The notes under the pieces are model-generated. The model was not told the DNA's origin. It saw nothing but the letters and a program-made list of their open reading frames with translations, and did no database searches. The translations under genes and the position numbers were made by a program. Positions 27,131-36,271 of a stretch of 64,000 nucleotides of DNA are shown piece by piece; the first letter of the stretch is position 1, and the number at the start of each line of letters is the position of its first letter. Source of the stretch: Candidatus Barnesiella excrementigallinarum (lineage in GTDB: Bacteria; Bacteroidota; Bacteroidia; Bacteroidales; Barnesiellaceae); NCBI GenBank assembly GCA_019114445.1, contig DXFL01000029.1:1-64000 (forward strand), in the 5' to 3' direction.

Positions 27131-28300
27131 TTATTTTTGGTTGAAATACCACGGGTGATCTTTTACGGGAGTGATTCCCGGGGTTCCTATTTTGTTTTTG
27201 ATTCGGCTGATACTGAGAAATATATTAGGCAGATAATCGTCGGCTTCGGGATCGAGGCTGTTGACTTTTACTTGCCCCGAAGAGTGAATGTATTGCCCGT
27301 TATTCAAGTAGAGGGCTACGTGGTCGACTTTCCCGTTGGCATTGCCGAAGAAAAGCAGGTCGCCCGTTTGACATTCTTTCCAGCGTTCGGTCGGGATAAT
27401 TTCGCCGGTAAAAGCTTGTTGCGAGGCATCTCGTGTGAGAATAATTCCGCTGCAAAAGTAGGCGGTTTTCACAAAGCCCGAACAATCGGCACTTTTGACC
27501 GAGGTACCTCCCCACAGATAGGTCGATCCCATCATCTTTTTGGCTGTATCTATGATTATATCCATATTTAGGGGTTGCGAAGCCCATTCGGATAGCTCTT
27601 GACATTCGTCGCTTCGGAGGAATCCTTTCCGCCCATCGGGGAACGATACGGGAACAAATCCTTTTTTCGCTTTCCCGTCGGCTTGCAAAATAGAACCGGC
27701 CACTATGTCCGAAACAATCTCTGCATCCCGTTCGGCTGTTTGGTATACATACCCTTGATGTCCGGTATAGATATAGCGGGTCGAGTTTTTCCAGTCATTC
27801 CACTCCTGTCCGTCTTGCACGGTAATGGAGTTGGCGATAATCCAACTGATATAATTATCGGGAGTTTGCACCCGATACCAGTTCCCTTGTTTTTCGAGTA
27901 GTCGCAGCGGGGTGCCGAGGATTGCCTGCGAAACCATTTCCGAAGGGTGACCGGGGGTTCCTCTCAGATGGGCGCAGCACACGGTAACGATAGCTCGTGT
28001 TTGATTGCCGAGCTGTTTGTCGGGTAACATTTTTATGCCGTTTATATAGGTCACTTGGGCGTTGTCGAGCGATTGAAGTAAGGCCTCGACGACTTGTTTG
28101 CTATCGCAGCTACCTTTCAAAACACATATCGAATCGTTGAGCAGTTCGCCCGATATGGTAAAAATCGCCGTTCGCGAATCGGGAGCATATTGTTCTTTGG
28201 TCTGTTTGATTATCGAGTCTACGATATTCGATTGGGCAACGGCCATAAAAGGAATAATTGACAGGAAACAAAATATAATTTTTAGAGCGTGTTTGTGCAT
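27131..28300 (-). CDS. Exported SH3b-NlpC/P60 murein peptidase (dipeptidyl peptidase VI-like)
   Basis: 389 aa. A signal peptide (1-22) is followed by an N-terminal region, two SH3b-like domains (about 120-240) and a C-terminal NlpC/P60 domain. The catalytic Cys is in KSADCSGFVKTAYF and the His in KVDHVALYLNNGQYIHSSG; GDLLFFGN is the conserved strand between. Homologues such as YkfC cut the gamma-D-Glu-diaminopimelate bond of murein peptides and release L-Ala-D-Glu, the substrate of the epimerase encoded next. It has its own promoter box. Confidence 0.9.
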   Translation of the reverse strand: MHKHALKIIFCFLSIIPFMAVAQSNIVDSIIKQTKEQYAPDSRTAIFTISGELLNDSICVLKGSCDSKQVVEALLQSLDNAQVTYINGIKMLPDKQLGNQTRAIVTVCCAHLRGTPGHPSEMVSQAILGTPLRLLEKQGNWYRVQTPDNYISWIIANSITVQDGQEWNDWKNSTRYIYTGHQGYVYQTAERDAEIVSDIVAGSILQADGKAKKGFVPVSFPDGRKGFLRSDECQELSEWASQPLNMDIIIDTAKKMMGSTYLWGGTSVKSADCSGFVKTAYFCSGIILTRDASQQAFTGEIIPTERWKECQTGDLLFFGNANGKVDHVALYLNNGQYIHSSGQVKVNSLDPEADDYLPNIFLSISRIKNKIGTPGITPVKDHPWYFNQK

Positions 28301-28330
28301 AAATTTTTATTTAAGCAGAGAATGAATTAA

Positions 28331-28338
28331 CAAAAATA
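28331..28338 (-). promoter_or_regulatory. -7 box of the murein-peptide pair
   Basis: The minus strand reads TATTTTTG (TAnnTTTG), 30 nt before the NlpC/P60 start. It separates this unit from the biotin operon upstream. Confidence 0.55.
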
Positions 28339-28402
28339 ATACAAAACTTGCTATTTCGTTTCATATTGAGCCGTAAAATTCTCTATCGACTATATAATTG
28401 GT

Positions 28403-29050
28403 TTATCGGGGTAGAGAAATTTCGGGCAGAACCCAAAAACGGGTTTCGGGGAATTTTTGAGCTAGATAGGTTCTCAAATACTCTTCGGTGTCGTGGTCGA
28501 TCAGCTCGTCGCTTTTGGGATAGGTGTTATAGATTATACCGTAAAGAGGAATTTCGCGTCTTACCAAAGCCTCTATCGAGAGCAAGGTGTGGTTGATACT
28601 TCCCAGCCGTCCCGATGTGACAAGAATGGTGGGCAATTTGTGTTCGGCAATATAATCGATGGTGAGGTAGTTGCGAGTGATGGGCACCATCAAGCCTCCG
28701 GCACCTTCGAGCAGGACCACGTCGTAACGGCATTCGAGGATTCGGCTCGACTTGGTTATCTTCTCGACAGGGATTGTTTGGTGGTCTATCTCGGCGGCTA
28801 AGTGCGGTGATGCCGGGTAGGAGTAGACAATGGGAAAGGTGATTTGTTCCCGGTCTTCGTCGGTCGGTGGAATACCCATGATGACCCGGTGCAGGTCGAT
28901 GTCTTCGGAGTGGCCTACATTCCCGGTTTGTATCATTTTTTGAGTGATGGTTTTTATGCCGTCCCGATTCAGTTCGCGGGCCAGCCAGCCTGTGGCATAA
29001 CTTTTTCCAATGTTAGTGTCTATGCCGGTGATAAAAAAAGTTCCTTTCAT
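28403..29050 (-). CDS. bioD: Dethiobiotin synthetase
   Basis: 215 aa. It closes the ureido ring of dethiobiotin from DAPA, CO2 and ATP. The P-loop region FFITGIDTNIGKSYATGWL is at the N-terminus, and the conserved LLEGAGGLMVPI follows near residue 110. The start at 29050 overlaps the bioGC stop in an ATGA junction. An in-frame extension upstream belongs to another frame of bioGC and was left out. Last gene of the biotin operon. Confidence 0.95.
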   Translation of the reverse strand: MKGTFFITGIDTNIGKSYATGWLARELNRDGIKTITQKMIQTGNVGHSEDIDLHRVIMGIPPTDEDREQITFPIVYSYPASPHLAAEIDHQTIPVEKITKSSRILECRYDVVLLEGAGGLMVPITRNYLTIDYIAEHKLPTILVTSGRLGSINHTLLSIEALVRREIPLYGIIYNTYPKSDELIDHDTEEYLRTYLAQKFPETRFWVLPEISLPR

Positions 29051-30441
29051 ATTTGTGATTTTTTGTGTGCAATGATGTAGACGGGGCGATAGGTTAAAGT
29101 AACCTCTTTTTTCTCGCCGAATGTTTCGCGATACCGTTTTATAAAGTTGAATCCACGGTGCCGGGGCTGACTCGATACACCCGTTACCCCTGTTTTTTTG
29201 AGGTGCCGGAGCAGGTCGATTGGAGTGTCGAAACGAAGTTGGTATTCCTCTTCTTCGAATCGGTCGACTTCGAAATATTTCTCGAACATTCGTTTTAATT
29301 CGGGAGATTCCCAATAAGGCATTTCCGATACGCTCAACGATTTTATTTCGGGTAGATTCCCGGCGACAAACGTACTGAAAGCGATGTTCCCGTCGTTCGA
29401 AAGTTTGCCCGATATGCGTTTCAGGAATCCGTTCAAGTCGGTGAACCATTGAATGGTCGAGGCCGAAACAATCAGGTCGTATTCCCTTTCGAAATCGATC
29501 TTTTCGGCATCGCCTGCCCAAAATTCCCAGTTGCCGAGGTGCAGTTCTGATAGGTGATTTTTCATTTCGGCCGAGAGGTCGTTTACGGTGAATCGCGCTT
29601 GGGGGAAACGATGGAATAAAAGCCGGGTAAGTTTTCCGGTGCCGCACCCGATTTCCAAAATCTCTTTTCTCTCCTTTTCGGGCATATCGGGGATAAGTTC
29701 ATTTAACCGGCAGGCTATGCGGCTTTGAATGCGGCCTTCCTCCTCGTAAGTGGCGGCGGCCTTTTCGAAACATTTTCGTATGACTTGTTTGTCGAGCCTG
29801 TTCCGCAGAATAATAGGACGGAAATGAAGATAATGACCTGCGTCGATTTCTTGTATGGCAGTATCTCCTTGCCAAGCATTTGTTTGGTTCTCTTTGGGGA
29901 ATATGCGATCGTGTATTCCTATGATGGCCTCGTCCCAATGAAAATGCGGGTGGGCATTCGTGGCAATCGCATGACCGATGGCTGCCAATTCGTTGTAAAG
30001 AGTGGTAAAATCGCGTGTAGGCCGCTGTTCGAGAAATAGATTCAGCATATCGCTCCCGTGGCACATTCGACGGTAAAACTTGTTCAGGTTCGCTTCGTCC
30101 AAAATATTGAGTGTCGCTTGGAAAATTTCGGGTGAGATTCCTTTCTCCCGGTCGATACCGTAGGTCGTCCCGTTGATTGCGACCGCACGCCGTATGGGTA
30201 GGTTGCTTTTTTGCAAAACGAACGATGCTGCCCACACGCCGAAAGACCACGCATACACTTCGATGTTTTTGTAGTCGAGGAGGGGTGTCGTGTCGAAATC
30301 GAGATGGGTGTAATCGTAGCAGATACAACAGTCGCAACCGATGTGTTTCAACTCGGCGAACGGTTGTGTGTCCATACCCCAACCGGCAAAAAAGAGAATC
30401 AAATCGTTGGTTCCTTTGTGAGTGATGAATGTTTGTATCAT
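29047..30441 (-). CDS. bioC: BioG-BioC fusion: pimeloyl-ACP methyl ester esterase and malonyl-ACP methyltransferase
   Basis: 464 aa, two enzymes in one chain. Residues 1 to about 205 are BioG-like (DUF452): LILFFAGWGMD, the nucleophile motif AWSFGVWAAS, a BioG-type WDEAIIGIHDRIFP, and the catalytic His region DAGHYLHF. From about 215 the BioC methyltransferase begins, with SAM motif I ILEIGCGTGKLTRLL and the post-motif ASTIQWFTDL. BioC methylates malonyl-ACP to start pimelate synthesis disguised as fatty acid; BioG removes the methyl ester at the end. It overlaps bioF by 4 nt and bioD by 4 nt. Confidence 0.92.
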   Translation of the reverse strand: MIQTFITHKGTNDLILFFAGWGMDTQPFAELKHIGCDCCICYDYTHLDFDTTPLLDYKNIEVYAWSFGVWAASFVLQKSNLPIRRAVAINGTTYGIDREKGISPEIFQATLNILDEANLNKFYRRMCHGSDMLNLFLEQRPTRDFTTLYNELAAIGHAIATNAHPHFHWDEAIIGIHDRIFPKENQTNAWQGDTAIQEIDAGHYLHFRPIILRNRLDKQVIRKCFEKAAATYEEEGRIQSRIACRLNELIPDMPEKERKEILEIGCGTGKLTRLLFHRFPQARFTVNDLSAEMKNHLSELHLGNWEFWAGDAEKIDFEREYDLIVSASTIQWFTDLNGFLKRISGKLSNDGNIAFSTFVAGNLPEIKSLSVSEMPYWESPELKRMFEKYFEVDRFEEEEYQLRFDTPIDLLRHLKKTGVTGVSSQPRHRGFNFIKRYRETFGEKKEVTLTYRPVYIIAHKKSQI

Positions 30442-31601
30442 AGATCTGTTTGAAGGTTGTGTAGGGCGTGAATCAGTTGTTCTATTTCGGTGTCGGTAAT
30501 TTCGGCGTTTAACGATATTCGTAGTCGGGAACTGCCTTGCGGTACCGTGGGTGGCCGTACGGGCAGGAGATAAAATCCTTCGCGTTGCAATCGTTCGGCC
30601 GCGGTTATGGCTCGCTCCGAGTTGCCCAGCACGTAGGGAATAATGTGGCTACTGCTCAGAATGTCGCCATTCAGCGGATTCAATGCGTTGCGCAGTTTTT
30701 TACTAATCTTTTCCAAATGTTCCCGGCGGGAGTGCATAAACGGTATTTTATGAAGCATGAATTGTGTCCATTCGAGGTTGATGGGCGGTAATGCCGTTGT
30801 AAATATCAAGGTCCGCATTTTGTTCACCAAATACTCTTTTATCTCGTTGGAACAGATTACAAATGCCCCAACCGATGCCGCAGCTTTCCCGAATGTGCAC
30901 ACTAAAAAATCGATTTTCCGGGTGAGTTTCTGTTCTTCGGCACACCCTAAACCCTGTGGCCCTCTTACCCCGAAAGCGTGCGCCTCGTCGACATAAAGAT
31001 AGATATTGTGGAAGTTTTTCTTCAAGGCGACTAACCGTTGCAAATCGCATTCGTCGCCGTCCATACTGAAAATGCTTTCGGTTACGATAAATATTTTGTC
31101 GTATTGGCTGCTATTCTCGGCGACCAGTCGTTCCAACTGTTCGTAATGGTTGTGCCGGTAACGTATGTTGCGAGCTTTGGATAGGCCTATACCGTCGACG
31201 ATACTGGCATGAACCAGTTTATCGGCTAAAATGAGCGACCGGTTGTCGGTCACTGCCGGCAATATACCGCTGTTGGCATGGTAGCCGCTGTTGAATACGA
31301 GGGCACATTCGGCATCGTACAGTTCGGCGAGTTGGTTTTCCAGTCGGGTGTATATGGGAAAGTTTCCGGTCAACAACCGGGACGAAGTAGAGGAAAACCG
31401 GCATTCGTGCGGATTCAGTGAATGGAAAAACTCCTCTTTCAATGCCCGATTATCGGCCAGCCCTAAATAGTCGTTGGACGACAAGTTGAGCATTTTCATA
31501 CCCCCGCGAATCGCATAGCGGCCGTCCGAGTCGATTTCGGGTAAACGCCGTAGGTTCCCTTGTTGGGACAATTGTTCCAGTTGAGACGAAAAACTGCCCA
31601 T
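30438..31601 (-). CDS. bioF: 8-amino-7-oxononanoate synthase
   Basis: 387 aa. PLP enzyme that condenses pimeloyl-ACP with L-alanine. Visible motifs are NDYLGLADNR, FNSGYHANSGILPA, YVDEAHAFGVRGPQG (the Asp contacts PLP) and the Schiff-base Lys in CTFGKAAASVGAF. The start at 31601 ([11 protein letters not shown]) shares one base with the bioA stop. A longer open frame upstream is an out-of-frame reading of bioA. Confidence 0.95.
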   Translation of the reverse strand: MGSFSSQLEQLSQQGNLRRLPEIDSDGRYAIRGGMKMLNLSSNDYLGLADNRALKEEFFHSLNPHECRFSSTSSRLLTGNFPIYTRLENQLAELYDAECALVFNSGYHANSGILPAVTDNRSLILADKLVHASIVDGIGLSKARNIRYRHNHYEQLERLVAENSSQYDKIFIVTESIFSMDGDECDLQRLVALKKNFHNIYLYVDEAHAFGVRGPQGLGCAEEQKLTRKIDFLVCTFGKAAASVGAFVICSNEIKEYLVNKMRTLIFTTALPPINLEWTQFMLHKIPFMHSRREHLEKISKKLRNALNPLNGDILSSSHIIPYVLGNSERAITAAERLQREGFYLLPVRPPTVPQGSSRLRISLNAEITDTEIEQLIHALHNLQTDL

Positions 31602-32869
31602 TATTTTAATGTTTTTACGACGTCGAGCAAAGCCGAAGTCAGTTGAGAAAGTTCGGTATTTGTGATGATGAAAGGAGGCATGATGTAAACCAGTTTGCCG
31701 AAGGGACGTACCCAAATACCCCGTTCGACGAATTGTTTTTGTATGGATGCCATATCGACCGGATTTTTCATTTCGATAACTCCGATAGCCCCCAACACCC
31801 GCACATCGGCTACTTGTGGCAGCGAAGCGGCGGGACTTAACTCCTCTTTCAGTTGGGCTTCGATCGCGGCTACTTTCTCTTTCCACCCCGACGACAGGAG
31901 CAGCGATACCGATGCGAGGGCGACGGCGCAGGCCAAAGGATTGCCCATGAAAGTGGGGCCATGCATGAATACTCCCGGTGAGCCTTGCGAAATGGTATTG
32001 GCAACTTCGTGGGTTGTCAAGGTAGCGGCCATAGTCATGTATCCGCCGGTCAGGGCCTTCCCTATGCACATAATATCGGGGGTAACGCCGGCGTGTTCCC
32101 AAGCGAATAGTTTGCCGGTGCGACCGAATCCTGTGGCTATTTCGTCGAAAATGAGCAATAGATTGTATGCTTCGCACAGTTTTTTTGCCTCGCGTAGATA
32201 TTGGGGGTGATAGAATCGCATACCTCCGGCGCCTTGTACAATGGGTTCGAGAATGAGAGCGGCCAATTCCCGGTGGTGCGTTTCGACAGCCTCTCTAAGC
32301 GGATTTATGCACGAGGGATCCCATTCGTCGTTGAATCGGCAGGAAGGTGCGGGGACAAAGTGGCGAACGGGGAGTGCGCTCCCAAAGATAGAGTGCATAC
32401 CGGTTACCGGGTCGCATACCGACATGGCATTCCACGTATCGCCGTGGTAGCCCGACCGTATGGTGATAAAGTTGCATTTATCGTTTTCCCCGCGGGAATA
32501 CCAATATTGGGTAGCCATTTTTAAAGCTACTTCGACCGAGACCGACCCCGAATCGCAATAGAATATATGTTGCATGGTTGGGGGAACGATTTGCAAAAGC
32601 AATTTGCCGAGGTCGATGGCTGGTCGGTGGGTAAGTCCGCCGAACATGACGTGCGACATCGCTTTCAACTGCTCTTCGGCCGCTTTATTCAAAACGGGGT
32701 TGTTATATCCGTGAACGGCCGCCCACCACGACGACATACCGTCGATGAGCCGTTCGCCGCTTTCCAGTTCGATATATACTCCTTCGGCCCTTTTTACCGG
32801 GTAGCAGGGGAGTGGATTGATGGTCGAGGTATAGGGGTGCCACAGATGTTCGACGTCAAAGTTGTCCAT
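31601..32869 (-). CDS. bioA: Adenosylmethionine-8-amino-7-oxononanoate aminotransferase
   Basis: 422 aa, class III aminotransferase. It converts KAPA to DAPA with SAM as amino donor. It opens with [17 protein letters not shown], which is typical of Bio[14 protein letters not shown] and the PLP region [16 protein letters not shown] follow; the Schiff-base Lys is in [14 protein letters not shown]. It leads the bioA-bioF-bioGC-bioD operon; bioB is not in the window. Confidence 0.95.
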   Translation of the reverse strand: MDNFDVEHLWHPYTSTINPLPCYPVKRAEGVYIELESGERLIDGMSSWWAAVHGYNNPVLNKAAEEQLKAMSHVMFGGLTHRPAIDLGKLLLQIVPPTMQHIFYCDSGSVSVEVALKMATQYWYSRGENDKCNFITIRSGYHGDTWNAMSVCDPVTGMHSIFGSALPVRHFVPAPSCRFNDEWDPSCINPLREAVETHHRELAALILEPIVQGAGGMRFYHPQYLREAKKLCEAYNLLLIFDEIATGFGRTGKLFAWEHAGVTPDIMCIGKALTGGYMTMAATLTTHEVANTISQGSPGVFMHGPTFMGNPLACAVALASVSLLLSSGWKEKVAAIEAQLKEELSPAASLPQVADVRVLGAIGVIEMKNPVDMASIQKQFVERGIWVRPFGKLVYIMPPFIITNTELSQLTSALLDVVKTLK

Positions 32870-33290
32870 AAGCGTGAAGGTTTAGTTTAGATAATAGAGG
32901 TGGAAAAATAAAAAGTCCGAAACAACAGCCGTTATACCGCGTTGTCCCGGAAATATTATGTACAGGTAGATTTATGGGCTCTTCTCCGGCGAGAGGAGCC
33001 GATTGGTTTTGGTTTGTAGTGAATAGCAAGGGGGATACCATCGAAACTAATGCCCCGATCTCTTCGCCGATTTCGCGGAACCTCGATTCCCGCTCTTCGG
33101 AATATTGCCAAGAACTGTTGTTATCGACCGCGATGAAAGTGCGCCCTTTTTTCAACGATTTGTCGGCTATCTCTTTGCGCACATTCCCTATGTTCACGCA
33201 TTTGCCTATGCTGCAAAATGTGGAGTAGCTGTGCCGATTCCACCGGCGGAATCGTAAGCTGCGGGGTAATATGGGTACGGCGAATCGCAT
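32856..33290 (-). other. Possible small or decayed coding region upstream of bioA
   Basis: The 622-nt gap between bioA and the next plus-strand gene holds an open minus frame of 144 codons. Its middle part (about residues 30-105: IGNVRKEIADKSLKKGR to RFREIGEEIGALV) has the codon use and charge pattern of a real protein. The first 30 and last 40 codons look non-coding. A TATTTTTG box lies only 7 nt before the ATG. I recognise no family. It may be a decayed gene, a small unknown protein, or a roughly 420-nt leader of the biotin operon. Confidence 0.25.
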
Positions 33291-33297
33291 ATCTCGA

Positions 33298-33305
33298 CAA
33301 AAATA
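33298..33305 (-). promoter_or_regulatory. Candidate -7 box upstream of the biotin operon
   Basis: The minus strand reads TATTTTTG (TAnnTTTG). If used, it gives a leader of about 420 nt before bioA. A closer box (TATTTTTC, one mismatch) lies about 40 nt before bioA. No classical BirA operator was seen. Confidence 0.35.
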
Positions 33306-33385
33306 ATGAAAAAATAAATTTTTCGTATCGATTGTGTTGAGGATAATTTAATAAATCTTTCTTCTTTACATTCCCGGTTTCTTTG

Positions 33386-33393
33386 TATCTTTG
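33386..33393 (+). promoter_or_regulatory. -7 box of the lipoprotein-murB operon
   Basis: TATCTTTG (TAnnTTTG), leaving a leader of about 90 nt before the lipoprotein start. Confidence 0.55.
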
Positions 33394-33491
33394 CTTCAAT
33401 CGGAATTCGATTCGCCCGTTGGATTCGAGTCGGAGGGTTCCTGCGATAGGGTTACACTATCATAGAACTGAAAAATGGCAGATTTTACAAT

Positions 33492-34427
33492 ATGAAAGCA
33501 GCTCATTTATATGTAACGACCGTTGTGTGTGCACTTTTTATGGTTTCGTGTTTTACGGGAGTTGAAAGTACGGGGAAGATAACCTTGCCCGAGGAGAGTA
33601 AAGCAGAAAAACAGAGCCCTGAGGATGCTTTTATTGAATCTTATTTCGTGCAACAAGGGTGCGATACATGGCGTATAGGTAAATTGTTTTATTATACCGA
33701 CGATAAACTTTCGCTCGTATTTCGTCCCGAACGGCCTACTTTCCCCGACAGCGTGTCGTTGAAGGGGAAAATATTTACCTATTCGGGAAGCATCGAAGAG
33801 AGCCCCTTTGGCGGGGATAATAAGGTGGTGCTGCTATTTGAATGCGAAGGGTACAAATTCCGATATGAAACAGGAAAGACCCGGGACGAGATAACCCGGT
33901 TGAAATATACGCCGTTAATACCGCCTTTTATCGATATAGATGATTTGAATATGGCTCGTTCGCTCTTGAAGGGGAGAACACTGTATATAAAAACGCCCAT
34001 GTGGTATGACGAAAAATCGGAAGCGATAGAGGGCCGTAAACTTGTTCCGGTAAAAGTACTCGATGTAATGCCGGGCAATAATGTGTTGCCGGTAAAGGTA
34101 TGGTTCGAGGACGACAAGGGCAATCAAGCGGGAGTATTCATGTCGTTACTCTCTTCGGCACGGTCGCAGTATATTACGTTCGACCGGCTTTTCTCTTTTG
34201 ACGATCCTCGCCAGCAATATAAGGAGATACTGGACGACGCGTGGGAACAGATTACGTTAGGCAGGGTAAAGCCCGGCATGACAAAGGCTGAATGTAAACT
34301 TTCGTTGGGCAATCCCAATGAGGTAAAAAAAATTCCTACGTACAGCGGATTGAAAGAACAATGGATATATAATTCGGGAGCCTATCTGTTTTTTGCCGAT
34401 GGCCTTTTAACCGATTATAGATTGTAG
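33492..34427 (+). CDS. Lipoprotein with BamE/SmpA-like C-terminal region
   Basis: 311 aa. Signal peptide with lipobox MVSC (Cys about 20). The middle part is unrecognised and beta-rich. The last 60 residues, LGRVKPGMTKAECKLSLGNP followed by EQWIYNSGAYLFFADGLLTDY, follow the pattern of SmpA/BamE-type domains: a GMT-x-xE/Q turn, a G-xP step, a W-Y strand and a final F-x-DG-L strand. It is translated 1 nt before murB, so it is co-transcribed with a peptidoglycan gene. The role is unknown; an envelope assembly or scaffold protein is a guess. Confidence 0.75.
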   Translation: MKAAHLYVTTVVCALFMVSCFTGVESTGKITLPEESKAEKQSPEDAFIESYFVQQGCDTWRIGKLFYYTDDKLSLVFRPERPTFPDSVSLKGKIFTYSGSIEESPFGGDNKVVLLFECEGYKFRYETGKTRDEITRLKYTPLIPPFIDIDDLNMARSLLKGRTLYIKTPMWYDEKSEAIEGRKLVPVKVLDVMPGNNVLPVKVWFEDDKGNQAGVFMSLLSSARSQYITFDRLFSFDDPRQQYKEILDDAWEQITLGRVKPGMTKAECKLSLGNPNEVKKIPTYSGLKEQWIYNSGAYLFFADGLLTDYRL

Positions 34428-34428
34428 T

Positions 34429-35445
34429 ATGATTAGAATAGAAGAAAATTATTTCATCAAAGAGCTGCATACGTTTCGTATGCCGGTTTATGCCCGATGG
34501 TTTGTAGAGTATGAAACTGTCGATGAGTTGGTGTCGTTGCTACGGTCGGAACTGTTGCAGCAGAACCGTTTCCTGCCGATAGGAGGGGGCAGTAACCTGC
34601 TATTCGTGAATGAACACTATAATGGCGTATTGCTGCACTCGGCCATACGGGAGACGAAAATTTTGCAGGAAACCGATTCGGAAGTTCTTGTTCGAGTAGG
34701 GTCGGGTATCGTATGGGACGATTTTGTAACCCAATGTGTGGCGAAGGGTTGGGGCGGAGCCGAGAATCTGTCGTATATACCGGGTGAGGTAGGAGCCAGC
34801 GCCGTTCAAAATATAGGAGCCTATGGTGTGGAAGTGAAAGATATTATCCACGAAGTAGAAACCATCGAGATTGCAACCGGTTCGCCTCGGATTTTCCAAA
34901 ATTCGGAATGTGAATATGGCTATCGGAGCAGTATTTTCAAACACGCATTGAAAGGAAAATATATTGTTACGGCAGTGGTGTATCGTTTGCAGAAGCAACC
35001 GAAACTGCACTTGGATTACGGGAATTTGAGAAGCTCGTTGCCCGAGGGAAACTTTTCTATTGCCGACGTTCGCAAGGCGGTTATCGACATACGTCGTTCC
35101 AAATTGCCCGAACCCGATGAATATGGCAGTGCCGGCAGTTTCTTTATGAACCCGGTAATACCGTTGGCCCAATACGAAAAGTTGAAAATCAGTTATCCCG
35201 ATATGCCCCATTATGTGGTAGACGAAACCCATGTGAAGGTTCCGGCCGGCTGGCTTATCGACCGGTGTGGTTGGAAAGGAAAATGTCATGGCGGGGCTGC
35301 CGTGTACGAAAAACAATGTTTGGTCCTTATTAATAAGGATAATGCCTTGCCGGCCGATGTCGTAGCATTGGCCAGCCAGATACGGGAATCGGTGCGGAAA
35401 ACCTACGGTATTGAAATAAATCCCGAAGTGAATTATATTGAGTAA
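34429..35445 (+). CDS. murB: UDP-N-acetylenolpyruvoylglucosamine reductase
   Basis: 338 aa, type I like E. coli MurB. FAD enzyme that reduces UDP-GlcNAc-enolpyruvate to UDP-MurNAc. FAD-binding LPIGGGSNLLF and ENLSYIPGEVGASAVQNIGAYG are near the N-terminus, YGYRSSIFK lies in the substrate site, the catalytic Ser is in YGSAGSFFMNP, and the C-terminal Glu is in INPEVNYIE. It lies 1 nt after the lipoprotein gene. Confidence 0.96.
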   Translation: MIRIEENYFIKELHTFRMPVYARWFVEYETVDELVSLLRSELLQQNRFLPIGGGSNLLFVNEHYNGVLLHSAIRETKILQETDSEVLVRVGSGIVWDDFVTQCVAKGWGGAENLSYIPGEVGASAVQNIGAYGVEVKDIIHEVETIEIATGSPRIFQNSECEYGYRSSIFKHALKGKYIVTAVVYRLQKQPKLHLDYGNLRSSLPEGNFSIADVRKAVIDIRRSKLPEPDEYGSAGSFFMNPVIPLAQYEKLKISYPDMPHYVVDETHVKVPAGWLIDRCGWKGKCHGGAAVYEKQCLVLINKDNALPADVVALASQIRESVRKTYGIEINPEVNYIE

Positions 35446-35448
35446 GGT

Positions 35449-36210
35449 ATGGTACAGATTACTTTTTTAGGAACGGGGACTTCGACCGGTGTGCCGCAAA
35501 TAGGCTGTACGTGCCCGGTATGTACCTCGTCCGACCCGAGGGATAACCGATTGCGCACGTCGGCTATGATTTCGGTCGACGGGAAAAATATTCTTATCGA
35601 TTGCGGCCCCGACTTTCGGCAGCAAATGCTTCGGGCTCACCTTAGCCGGATAGATGCTGTGTTGATTACCCATATCCATTACGACCATACCGGTGGAATA
35701 GACGATTTGCGTCCTTTTGGCGAAAGCGGCACATTGCCTATCTATTTGGAATCGTCGGTGGCCGAGGGAATACGAACCCGGTTGCCTTATTGTTTTGCCC
35801 AACACCGTTATCCGGGTGTCCCTAACATCAGTTTGCAGGAGATTGGGACCACGCCTTTTTCCATAGCGGGAACAGAGGTTATCCCTATACGGGTTATGCA
35901 CTATAAGCTGCCCATTTTGGGATACCGTATCGGCCGGTTGGTTTATATAACCGATGCCCTTACGATTCCCGACGAGGAATATGATAAGATGAAAGATGTC
36001 GATGTATTGGTTATCAATGCTTTGCGTAAGCAACCGCACCTTTCGCACCAAACACTCGACGATGCTTTACAGGTAATTGAGCGGGTAGGGCCGAGGGTAG
36101 CCTATTTAGTACACATGAGTCACCACATGGGAGTGGCGGCCGAGGTGGAAAAGTGTTTGCCCCCTCATGTACATTTTGCGTATGACGGGCTGACGGTAAA
36201 TAGCTTGTGA
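35449..36210 (+). CDS. Metallo-beta-lactamase-fold hydrolase (PhnP/RNase Z-like)
   Basis: 253 aa. The N-terminus has FLGTGTSTGVPQIGC and two Cys pairs (GCTCPVCTSSDP) as in PhnP-like proteins. The metal motif is THIHYDHTGGIDDLRPF; further ligands are in VMHYKLPILGYR, YITDA and LVHMSHHMG. PhnP proteins are cyclic phosphodiesterases, but Bacteroidales carry this as a housekeeping protein of unknown substrate. It starts 3 nt after murB. Confidence 0.88.
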   Translation: MVQITFLGTGTSTGVPQIGCTCPVCTSSDPRDNRLRTSAMISVDGKNILIDCGPDFRQQMLRAHLSRIDAVLITHIHYDHTGGIDDLRPFGESGTLPIYLESSVAEGIRTRLPYCFAQHRYPGVPNISLQEIGTTPFSIAGTEVIPIRVMHYKLPILGYRIGRLVYITDALTIPDEEYDKMKDVDVLVINALRKQPHLSHQTLDDALQVIERVGPRVAYLVHMSHHMGVAAEVEKCLPPHVHFAYDGLTVNSL

Positions 36211-36271
36211 AATACGGCCGACAATATGGTGCCTTAGCCAAGAAACAGATGAAACAATAAATACGAAACGT

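Noticed and set aside
32974-33228. 84-codon plus-strand frame in the bioA upstream gap
   Set aside because: It mirrors the better minus-strand frame, has no promoter or terminator of its own and no recognisable motif.
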